DNA from: a virus
Strand: one strand, 5' to 3'
Length of the DNA stretch: 64,000 nt
IMG/VR virus record: IMGVR_UViG_3300021090_001018
Coordinates: 1-64,000 of that record
Below are positions 1 to 6,198 of the stretch, piece by piece. The notes beneath the pieces are model-generated. The model was not told where the DNA came from. It did no database searches and was given only the letters and a program-made list of their open reading frames with translations. How positions within the stretch are numbered: the first letter of the stretch is position 1; each line of letters opens with the position of its first letter. The translations under genes and the position numbers were made by a program.

Positions 1-160
1 TGCCTTCACGGGAGCCTTGGCCTTCACGGGAGCCTTGGCCTTCACGGGAGCCTTGGCCTTCACGGGAGCCTTGGCCTTCACGGGAGCCTTGGCCTTGGTC
101 TTGGTGGACTCACCTTCGGCAGTCTTGGTCTTGGTGGACTCACCTTCGGCAGTCTTGGTC
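1..160. repeat. 18-bp and about 33-bp coding tandem repeats
   Basis: Positions 1-90 hold five tandem copies of an 18-bp unit that encodes KAKAPV on the minus strand. Next to it, about 93-160, are two copies of a roughly 33-bp unit encoding ESTKTKTAEG. Both keep the reading frame of the gene that contains them. The array may continue to the left of the window. Confidence 0.85.
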
Positions 161-396
161 TTGACCTTGGCCTCAGCAGGGGCCTCCTCCAGGTCCAATT
201 CAATCTTCTCTCCGCCAGCCATGGCGGTGCTGAGGTCCTTATAAAAGTCCTCCCATCCTGAGGGGACATCTTCCTTCTCCACCTTCCCCGGCACCTGAGA
301 CAGGCGACCAGTAATCTTCTCATCTTCCCAGGTCTTGGCCTTGGCAAACCCTAAGGCGACCAGGAAAGCCACCGCTAACGTCTTCTTGATCTTCAT
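1..396 (-). CDS. Lys/Ala/Pro-repeat protein, 3' end outside window
   Basis: The frame opens at an ATG at 396 (complement), preceded by a Shine-Dalgarno-like AGAAAGGT, and has no stop before the window edge. An in-frame ATG at 417 is the alternative; it lies 12 nt after a GGAGG. The N-terminus (MKIKKTLAVAFLVALGFAKA) could be a short hydrophobic segment or a weak signal peptide. After about 70 ordinary acidic residues come two copies of a roughly ten-residue unit (TKTKTAEGES) and then at least five copies of the hexapeptide KAKAPV, one per 18 bp. Such Lys/Ala/Pro tails resemble histone H1-like, DNA-binding tails. Nucleoid or DNA binding is inference from composition only. The repeat number at the cut end is unknown. 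Confidence 0.7.
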   Translation of the reverse strand, partial: MKIKKTLAVAFLVALGFAKAKTWEDEKITGRLSQVPGKVEKEDVPSGWEDFYKDLSTAMAGGEKIELDLEEAPAEAKVKTKTAEGESTKTKTAEGESTKTKAKAPVKAKAPVKAKAPVKAKAPVKAKAPVKA

Positions 397-482
397 TTTA
401 CCTTTCTGTTGTTTCATGTTTCGTTCAATCCTCCATTTGGAGGGCCGTTACCTCTTATTATCTTCTCCTTCACCAGAAAGAT

Positions 483-1910
483 TCATTGAGCGTCTCTATC
501 TGGAAGAGCCGATATGAGACAAGGACAAGCAATGGATAGATCTCCCGCCGTCCAAACCATCTGACTCTCAGACCACTTACCTCCACGAAGGACGATCCAA
601 TTCAAACGGTAAACCCCCAGCATCTTCTCGGCATCTGTCTGATTGATTCCAACCATTCCGGTGACATGGGCATTCTTCCTCTTATCCTCCGAAAAATCCT
701 TCTTCCTAATCACCCGCGCATCGTAGGCCGTAGTGGCTGTCTGGGTAGCCGTCACCACCAGACAATGAAACCTAAGAGCGATCCTCCGAAGGATCATCCA
801 GGTCGCATTGATCTGATGCCGAAGGTCAAGGTGTTTGGTATGAGGCTCGGCCAGCAAGGGATCGGCATAGTCGATCACCACCACATCAGGAACCCAATCC
901 TTCCCAGAGAACCGCTGAACTTCCTGTTCGATCTCTCCGGCCGAAACGATCGAACCTCCCTCACATCGAATCCTGATCGGAAGAGAGGTAGAAGCGAGGA
1001 TCGAGAGAAGCTTCTTCCGCAAGCGCAAAGCATCTTTGAGAGACACCTTCTTCCGCCATTCTGTCCGATGCTTGAGTCTCGGCACCTCCTTGCGATCCAC
1101 CACCTTCATCCGTAGAGGAATGTTCACCTCACAATCCTCCCTCCAAGGCCGCTTCAAAGCCCTAGCCTGGAGACGCTGAGAAGCCTCATGGAGGTCCATG
1201 TCCCCCAGCACATACCAAAGCACCTTGTACCGCCGTCGAAGGGCCCGCCAAACAATCTCCCCCAGCCAGTAGGATTTCCCCCGTTTGTCCGGCCCGGCGA
1301 ATGCCACGAAATCACCACGTTTGAAGTGGGGACCAAGGAAGGTCTCTAAAGCCCCATCAAACTGAATCAATCTCTCGGCGCCATCGTAATGAGCATGGGA
1401 ATCCCTCACCACCTCAGGAGACAGCGGATCCTTCCAAGCCGACGAGGAGAAGTCAATCCTCTCATAGGAGAGATAGATCTGGCGCGCCTCTTCCACGTCA
1501 TCTTTCTCCAAGGCCGATTCCACCCCCTCTACCATCCGGGTCAGCTGGACCTTGTCCAGATAGGCCGAGGCCTTGTCCACCAAAAAATCCTCGTTCATCT
1601 CCCGAGCTAGACTCTGGTAGTCATCACTGAGGCCCGAGAGAAACCCCTCCACTAATTCCACCGCTTCTGGATCAGGAGAGGATTGCGCATAGTGCCGAAA
1701 GAGAGATTGAATCGCTTTCTTGGGGGCTCTCTGGTACCGAGCAAAGTGGCGGAAGCACCAGCCCGCAATCAGATTGGACCATTTGCTCTTGAATGGGTGG
1801 GCCCCATCCGCTCCAAAACGACGGTGGACCTTTTCAAGAACCCCATCATGAACGATCAGGGCTGTCAGAATCACCCGTTCCTCATCGGCGTGGAATTGTC
1901 TTACCTTCAT
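483..1910 (-). CDS. DnaB/RecA-fold replicative helicase
   Basis: A 475-residue protein with an N-terminal helical part (about 1-180) and a RecA-fold ATPase core. The P-loop is GPDKRGKS (residues 206-213), the Walker B strand is VVVIDYAD (343-350), and a sensor-like TATQTAT lies at 387-393. This is the layout of the DnaB-family helicases that unwind DNA ahead of phage replication forks. Its start overlaps the stop of the upstream initiator gene (1907-1910, ATGA-type), so the two are translationally coupled. Loading onto the origin by the neighbouring initiator is inference from this pairing. Other RecA-fold ATPases are possible, but neighbour and length favour the helicase. Confidence 0.8.
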   Translation of the reverse strand: MKVRQFHADEERVILTALIVHDGVLEKVHRRFGADGAHPFKSKWSNLIAGWCFRHFARYQRAPKKAIQSLFRHYAQSSPDPEAVELVEGFLSGLSDDYQSLAREMNEDFLVDKASAYLDKVQLTRMVEGVESALEKDDVEEARQIYLSYERIDFSSSAWKDPLSPEVVRDSHAHYDGAERLIQFDGALETFLGPHFKRGDFVAFAGPDKRGKSYWLGEIVWRALRRRYKVLWYVLGDMDLHEASQRLQARALKRPWREDCEVNIPLRMKVVDRKEVPRLKHRTEWRKKVSLKDALRLRKKLLSILASTSLPIRIRCEGGSIVSAGEIEQEVQRFSGKDWVPDVVVIDYADPLLAEPHTKHLDLRHQINATWMILRRIALRFHCLVVTATQTATTAYDARVIRKKDFSEDKRKNAHVTGMVGINQTDAEKMLGVYRLNWIVLRGGKWSESQMVWTAGDLSIACPCLISALPDRDAQ

Positions 1911-2788
1911 TCCCGGACGAAAACAGTCGTGGTGTATTTCTTCCCATTCTTCTCATAATCGAGGGTCGTCTCCCAATGTCCCACTGGGGCAATATCATCT
2001 GGTTCACCTCCACCACTACGTTTCATGGCCCGCTTCAACTCAGGATACCTCTCGCAGAAGGAGCGCAAGGTATAAACTTGGGGAACATATTCATCCCGCC
2101 AGTGTTCAAAATACCATTGCAACACCAACCCAACCTGATGAGAATCACCGTTAAGTTGGGAGAGTAGTTCATTGAGTCTCTTCTCCCAATCTAGGAGAGT
2201 CGCCCTCGTCCAGCCATGAGTGGTAGATCCCCGTTTGCCCAGATGGAGGTGATTCTCAATAGCAAAGTTGGCGAACTCTTTCACTAGTTTTGGGAGCTTG
2301 TGTCCTCCATTCAAACCCAAAGAGGGAACACTCCCATCCGCCGGCGCTAGCCGCGGATGCGTTCTCTCTCGTGTACTCTTAATCGTAGTACTCTGTTGGC
2401 CACCGAGTTTTCTCGGTGGGGGTGCCGAGTTTTCTCGGTGGGGGTGCCGAGTTTTCTCGGTGGGTAGCTCATCCCCAAAGAAGGTGACTCTAATCATTCT
2501 CTTGTTGTTATCTTTGAGTTTCACCTCCACCAGACCCAGCTCTCTGAACTTCGTGATGCAAGTTGATACCCAGGAAGGGTCCCGCCCTCCCCACCAATTA
2601 GCCAGCCACCTATTACTCGCCCAGCACCCCTTCTTTGGGTCACACAAGGCGTTGATCTTTGCCAGGAGCACTAACTCTGGTTCGCTCAAGATGCGATCGT
2701 CGTAAAGACGAGTGAGACAAGAAGGGATGAACCAGCCTCGACTGATCTCATTGTGATTTTCTTCATTTGAAAGATACAGGTTACTCAT
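1907..2788 (-). CDS. Winged-helix replication initiator-like protein
   Basis: A 293-residue protein. The N-terminal about 110 residues read as a winged helix-turn-helix (LSEPELVLLAKI, then SWVSTCITKFRELGLVEVKL), as in phage replisome organisers of the lambda O/DnaD type. A low-complexity linker (about 112-150) is encoded by three 22-bp DNA repeats, and a helical C-terminal part follows. ATG at 2788 is chosen; a TTG at 2803 is in frame. The helicase gene overlaps the 3' end by 4 nt. The likely role is to bind the repeats in its own gene and load the helicase. This is inference by analogy with lambda O, where the origin lies inside the O gene. Confidence 0.7.
   Translation of the reverse strand: MSNLYLSNEENHNEISRGWFIPSCLTRLYDDRILSEPELVLLAKINALCDPKKGCWASNRWLANWWGGRDPSWVSTCITKFRELGLVEVKLKDNNKRMIRVTFFGDELPTEKTRHPHRENSAPPPRKLGGQQSTTIKSTRERTHPRLAPADGSVPSLGLNGGHKLPKLVKEFANFAIENHLHLGKRGSTTHGWTRATLLDWEKRLNELLSQLNGDSHQVGLVLQWYFEHWRDEYVPQVYTLRSFCERYPELKRAMKRSGGGEPDDIAPVGHWETTLDYEKNGKKYTTTVFVRE
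2401..2464. repeat. Three 22-bp iterons, candidate replication origin
   Basis: The sequence CCGAG-TTTT-CTCGG recurs at 2403, 2425 and 2447 with an exact 22-bp period, each copy followed by TGGG. Each unit has 5-bp inverted arms around TTTT. Because 22 is not a multiple of three, the three copies are read in three different frames by the initiator gene (TEKTR, HRENSA, PRKLG). Conservation is therefore at DNA level, not protein level. Location in an initiator gene suggests an origin. Confidence 0.75.
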
Positions 2789-2803
2789 AATCAATCCAGA
2801 CAA

Positions 2804-3005
2804 TAGGACCGCCGCTCACCAGGTGGGGAAGAGCCGTAGTATCCTGGGGGTGATGCTACGGGCGAGCGGCGGCCCAAATTTGAGACCCCAGCCACTAAAA
2901 TCAGCTCTTCCGCATCTATCCTATAATCTGTTCTGTCGCGGCAACTGCGACAGAACAGATATCCTAGGAGGAGATGCCCAGCCGAGATCGCCCGCTTGGA
3001 TAGGA
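2804..3005. promoter_or_regulatory. Highly structured intergenic region
   Basis: This 200-bp gap between two minus-strand genes has several long inverted repeats. The strongest is a perfect 14-bp stem with a 7-nt loop (2926-2939 with 2947-2960). A 9-bp pair CCGCCGCTC/GAGCGGCGG encloses an inner CGTAG/CTACG hairpin at about 2811-2870. GGAAGAGC near 2825 can pair with GCTCTTCC near 2904, and ATCCTAT near 2918 with ATAGGAT near 2999. It forms the leader of the initiator gene. It could be part of the origin, a structured RNA leader or an attenuator; I recognise no known family. Confidence 0.6.
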
Positions 3006-3746
3006 TCAGTCTTTTAAACGAGGGGTCCCTTGACCCGATACCTGGCGGAGGTTGATCTCTCTTCCTCTAGTATATCCCAATGCCTGGGCGAAGGAATTAC
3101 GTTGAACCCTGCGACCCTTGCGGCGTTCTAAATATGGGAAGTGTTTCTCCACAGCGGCCTGAACTAACTCACCTTTGCGCCGAACCACCAGAGCATATCG
3201 GTTGGTCTGAACTGGAGCGATTTTAGCCTCCTCCCGGCGATTGGTCTCGACGATACCGGCGAAGATGCCGCGATAGCAGCCATTGGTGTCCGCCGCGCAA
3301 TAGGTGAGAGTTCCCTCCGAGACGAAACGACTCAAGATGGCTGGAAAGACCTTCTCCAGGAAGGGGAAGACCGCCTTAGCAATCGCCACGTCGCCTGCCT
3401 CACCCACCAGAATTATTGCGGATACCACCTTCCCACCCCAAAGGGAATGACTCCTCTCAATCACATGGACATGGAAAACTTCCCTGAGAACGAAGAAGAC
3501 CCAATTATGGTAAGGTTGCTTGAATTTAGATCTGATGCGGAGGGTCTCGTCCTTCTCAATGGTGATGCTCCCTTTAACCTGTTCCTCGCTGTCCAGGTCA
3601 ATGCTAGATAGCTCAATGTTATGAGCGATGGCGATCTCCCTCGCCTTGGCCATCGCGGCCTCGACCTCACCTTTATAAGCGGCGCGGTTGTTGGCGAGTA
3701 TGAGAATCTTTCTGAGCTTCTCAATTACTTCTGACGCAATTTTCAT
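3006..3746 (-). CDS. DUF2786-type protein
   Basis: 246 residues. The N-terminal about 50 residues (KLRKILILANN, then EAAMAKAREIAIAHNIELSSI) match the DUF2786 pattern, an N-terminal module often found in phage proteins with a second conserved domain (DUF7168 type) behind it, as here. The function of the family is unknown. The C-terminus is rich in Arg and Lys, which would suit nucleic acid binding, but this is inference. Its start lies 26 nt inside the end of the upstream gene, so the two genes are expressed together. Confidence 0.7.
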   Translation of the reverse strand: MKIASEVIEKLRKILILANNRAAYKGEVEAAMAKAREIAIAHNIELSSIDLDSEEQVKGSITIEKDETLRIRSKFKQPYHNWVFFVLREVFHVHVIERSHSLWGGKVVSAIILVGEAGDVAIAKAVFPFLEKVFPAILSRFVSEGTLTYCAADTNGCYRGIFAGIVETNRREEAKIAPVQTNRYALVVRRKGELVQAAVEKHFPYLERRKGRRVQRNSFAQALGYTRGREINLRQVSGQGTPRLKD

Positions 3747-4089
3747 CTTGGTTCCTTTCAGTAGGTTGGACCTCGCTCATCAACTGGGCGCGGTGGTTGG
3801 GGCAGATGCCATGACTGATCTCACTACCACGAAGGTGTGGGAATTTCTCGAATAGGATCTTCCCCGGAAAACACCAGGCGCAAACCTGGATGAGATTCGG
3901 ACCGATCTGAACATAGGGATTTACGCCGTCAGGAAGATGAAGGTCCATATGAGCCCGTAGGTGATGACCGCCACTACCTTCATCTGGAAGGTTAGCTCTT
4001 CGAATCTCTCGGCTGTCTGGTCGATAATAAAACTCATATTGTCTTTTCTCTTTCTCTTTCTCTTGTCTTGTTATCTGTGTTACGCTCAC
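3721..4089 (-). CDS. Cys-rich small protein with CxxC...HGIC motif
   Basis: 122 residues starting at a GTG at 4089. The N-terminal 15 residues are charged (Lys/Glu). A cluster VCAWC near residue 70 followed by SHGICPNH near 92 gives a CxxC...CxxH set that could bind zinc. The same CxWC...SHGIC pattern is seen in small zinc-knuckle modules of other bacterial proteins; the function here is unknown. It is the first gene of the leftward operon that starts at the divergent control region. Its GTG follows the same CTGAGAT sequence that precedes the GTG of the rightward gene at 4307. Confidence 0.6.
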   Translation of the reverse strand: MSVTQITRQEKEKEKRQYEFYYRPDSREIRRANLPDEGSGGHHLRAHMDLHLPDGVNPYVQIGPNLIQVCAWCFPGKILFEKFPHLRGSEISHGICPNHRAQLMSEVQPTERNQDENCVRSN

Positions 4090-4312
4090 ATCTCAGGTAT
4101 GAGCACAGCCCATGCCGAAATCATTCATCTTGTAACTGGTTGATCTGCCAGGTAGAGGAGAATTCAATCAACTCAGAGGTGTATAGATTTTGTGCAGGGG
4201 TGTATAAAAATTATACACTCCTGATTTCAACGAATTCATCTTACCTGGCAGATCAACCAGTTACAAGATGAATGATTTCGGCATGAGCTGTGCTTATATC
4301 TGAGATGTGAAT
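4084..4312. repeat. Long imperfect inverted repeat at the divergent promoter
   Basis: The arms are about 4084-4168 and 4229-4312. The core runs from TACCTGGCAGATCAACCAG through an 11-codon open frame to CTGAGATGTGA and is nearly identical in both arms. It places the same leader in front of the leftward gene (GTG 4089) and the rightward gene (GTG 4307). The palindromic operator sits between the arms. A third copy of the arm lies at about 50680-50750. Confidence 0.85.
4179..4218. promoter_or_regulatory. Palindromic operator and half-site in the divergent promoter
   Basis: GTGTATAA-AAA-TTATACAC at 4200-4218 is a perfect 8-3-8 inverted repeat. A further half-site GTGTATAG lies at 4179-4186, 21 bp (two helical turns) away. 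This is the signature of a dimeric repressor or activator site. The palindrome contains -10-like hexamers on both strands (TATAAT on the minus strand), so regulator and polymerase would compete. The regulator itself is not identified. Confidence 0.65.
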
Positions 4313-4470
4313 GCGAAACAAATCAAAAAGTCGGTAGCGAAGAAGATCGGCCTCAATGAAAATCAGTTCGAGATTCGCGAGGTCAGTCATTGTTACACCA
4401 ACAACAACCAGCCGGCCTTGGCGGTTTGGTATCTCGTCAAAGGCCAAGCTGAGCTTAAGTGTGTCAAGAT
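4179..4470 (+). repeat. Inverted 292-bp duplication, copy 1
   Basis: This segment matches 50516-50807 in inverted orientation over 292 bp without a gap, with about 8 differences by eye, most of them just before the small gene's start codon. It carries the operator, the leader and nearly the whole small gene. The match stops sharply at both ends, which suggests one recent copying event. Confidence 0.85.
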
Positions 4471-4474
4471 GTAA
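4307..4474 (+). CDS. Small conserved protein, copy 1
   Basis: 55 residues from a GTG at 4307. The sequence starts VNAKQIKKSVAKKIGLNE and is basic at the N-terminus, with a central NNNQPALAVWYLVKGQ stretch. It is nearly identical to the product of 50500-50679 but has a shorter C-terminus (KM instead of KIPHCH), because the duplication ends inside the gene. The function is unknown. It is the first gene of the rightward operon behind the palindromic operator. Whether this copy works is uncertain: it has a GTG where copy 2 has ATG, and it lacks the last four residues. Confidence 0.6.
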   Translation: MNAKQIKKSVAKKIGLNENQFEIREVSHCYTNNNQPALAVWYLVKGQAELKCVKM

Positions 4475-4484
4475 CCGCACGAAG

Positions 4485-4763
4485 ATGAATCCCCTCATCC
4501 CAACTAATTGCCCCTTCGAGATCCTCGGCTATATCGAGGAATTCGACGATGCCGTGACCTACAAACCTTTGGGGTTCAGGAAAATCGCAGAGCCTGATCG
4601 CCCATGCGGATCACCCGGCCGGAGAGAGATCCTCCTCACTGAACCCCTCAGTCTGCTGAAGGGTTACAAGGAGACTCCGGTGGTGGTCCGTGCCAGTTGC
4701 GATTACCCGCGCAGGGTGATGGCGATGATCCAAATAATCTGCGGAAAAATGAAAGGCCACTGA
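4485..4763 (+). CDS. Hypothetical protein
   Basis: 92 residues from ATG 4485 (MNPLIPTNCPFEILGYIEEF). The C-terminal half is basic and contains three cysteines. I recognise no family. It lies 10 nt behind the small gene and 2 nt before the next gene, so it is part of the same transcription unit. The ribosome-binding site is weak (CGAAG), which suggests reading coupled to the gene before it. Confidence 0.55.
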   Translation: MNPLIPTNCPFEILGYIEEFDDAVTYKPLGFRKIAEPDRPCGSPGRREILLTEPLSLLKGYKETPVVVRASCDYPRRVMAMIQIICGKMKGH

Positions 4764-4765
4764 AA

Positions 4766-5311
4766 ATGAAAAGTCAAGACTATACCAGAACCTCTTATGA
4801 GATCCATACTTCTGAAGATGGGGAGAAGTGGTTCCGGAAATCACCAAATTATGAGGACACTCCCAAAGGCCTGGCCGAGGCGAGGAATCGGATACAGGCA
4901 CTGGTCCAGACTTATCGCTTCGTTCGCATCTGTCATTCAACACGGCATATCAAGATCCTTGCGGAATCTGAGAATCCCGACCTCCTGTCTAAAGAGCAAA
5001 TCGCCACCCTATTGCTGAAGGGTGAGGAGGCCTGCAAGGGCATCAAGGGACTCAGCTGTAACGAGGGATTCAACATTGGTTTCAACAGGAAGGACATCGA
5101 TCATGGACCTGTTCGTGTCACCATTTCCTTCAATGCGGCGGCGGTGATTGGCAAACCCCCCCAAGGCCGGGCCAACGAGGAAGCCAGGCGACAATGGAAT
5201 ATGAAATCTATCGAGTGTCGGAAGACCGCGCTAGATGAGTGCGTCGCCGAACTCAAGACGGCAGGTGTCACGCACATCCGTGGTGGTTATGAAATTGAAT
5301 TGAAGCCATGA
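4766..5311 (+). CDS. Hypothetical protein
   Basis: 181 residues from ATG 4766, preceded by GAAAGG. The first 60 residues (SYEIHTSEDGEKWFRKS) look like a small beta-rich module. The middle (LLSKEQIATLLLKGEEACKG) is helical, and the end is mixed alpha/beta. No catalytic motif is visible and no family is recognised. Stop and start of the next gene overlap by 4 nt (ATGA), a sign of translational coupling. Confidence 0.6.
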   Translation: MKSQDYTRTSYEIHTSEDGEKWFRKSPNYEDTPKGLAEARNRIQALVQTYRFVRICHSTRHIKILAESENPDLLSKEQIATLLLKGEEACKGIKGLSCNEGFNIGFNRKDIDHGPVRVTISFNAAAVIGKPPQGRANEEARRQWNMKSIECRKTALDECVAELKTAGVTHIRGGYEIELKP

Positions 5312-5565
5312 AAGCAAAAGCAAAAGCGAAACAGAAAATCCAAGCGGCGCTGGCCGTGCTTAACCGTTCCATGCCGAAGCCGAGGGTCCGCCGTCACCAC
5401 ACTACCCAACGCAAGGTGGATCTTACCTGCCCCGTCTGCCATGATCCCCAGTGCCAGCTGGCTTGGTCAGAGGAAGCCCACCTTCGTATTATAGATGGAA
5501 GGATGGAAGGTTCCAGCAGTGCCGACCCAGCACAGATCGCGACCGAGCCGAAGGAGAGCACCTGA
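5308..5565 (+). CDS. Small basic Cys-containing protein
   Basis: 85 residues. It has a Lys/Ala-rich start (MKAKAKAKQKIQAALAVL), an Arg/His-rich stretch, then CPVCHDPQC near residue 47. That CxxC plus C could be half of a zinc site. The tail is low-complexity. It overlaps its neighbour by an ATGA. The composition suits a small nucleic acid-binding protein, but nothing more can be said. Confidence 0.5.
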   Translation: MKAKAKAKQKIQAALAVLNRSMPKPRVRRHHTTQRKVDLTCPVCHDPQCQLAWSEEAHLRIIDGRMEGSSSADPAQIATEPKEST

Positions 5566-5655
5566 CTCCTTAACTTTCCACTTGTGCCATCTCCGTCGAT
5601 AGCCTAGAGTGTGGACTGTTGAAATGGTAAGTTCAAACAAAAATTGAGATCCCTT

Positions 5656-6198
5656 ATGTCTATCACCACCCCTATTGATCCAGCGACGGAATTCCCCAAG
5701 GTTGAAAAGATGCTCTACACACTGGCCTGGCGGACAGCAAACACCTATCCTGTCTCCTTCGAGGAAGCGCGAAGCGAGGCGTGCTATGCCTTTATGCGAG
5801 CCTGCCAAGATTACAAGTCAGAACGTGGTCAGAAGTTTTCGTCCTGGGCCTACTATTGGGCCTGGACGAAGTTGAAGGACCTAGTGATAGCCCGGTCCAA
5901 GGATCCGCTCACCTTCATCGAAATTGAAGAAGATTTGCTTGGAGAGGCTCCTCCAGAGAGAGCCGAATCGCTTGACCTGCTCGAAGAGCTCTCGGAGGAT
6001 GCTAGGGAAATAGTTGAGATGATTCTCGAGACTCCCGAAGAACTGATCGGGGTGGTTATGACACCCCGTCGCCTCCTCCACCGAGTGAAAGATTACATGG
6101 TGGCTAGGAAAGGCAAGAGCCGGAACCAGGTCAATCTAGCCGTGGACGAAATCACAATCAAGTTCCGGCAGGCTTGGAGACAGGTTACGGTTGCATGA
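5656..6198 (+). CDS. Sigma-70 region 2-like protein
   Basis: 180 residues from ATG 5656 (a TTG at 5644 is in frame). The stretch FEEARSEACYAFMRACQDY followed by GQKFSSWAYYWAWTKLKDL (about residues 35-80) has the pattern of sigma-70 region 2: the core-binding helix, then the aromatic-rich helix that opens the -10 element. A clear region 4 is not visible; the C-terminal 60 residues are basic and helical. It may direct host RNA polymerase to phage promoters. It stands alone after a 90-bp gap, and its stop overlaps the SNF2 start by an ATGA. Without region 4 it would need a partner or an extended -10. Confidence 0.65.
   Translation: MSITTPIDPATEFPKVEKMLYTLAWRTANTYPVSFEEARSEACYAFMRACQDYKSERGQKFSSWAYYWAWTKLKDLVIARSKDPLTFIEIEEDLLGEAPPERAESLDLLEELSEDAREIVEMILETPEELIGVVMTPRRLLHRVKDYMVARKGKSRNQVNLAVDEITIKFRQAWRQVTVA

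Noticed and set aside
420-440. Inverted repeat CCTCCA-TT-TGGAGG behind the helicase gene as terminator
   Set aside because: Stem is short, the loop is only 2 nt and there is no T-run on the minus strand. It also contains the GGAGG of the next gene.
2268-2705. Plus-strand frame over the initiator gene
   Set aside because: It lies antisense to the initiator and is Ser/Leu/Phe-rich as expected for a shadow; no domain or promoter, in contrast to the frame inside the intein.
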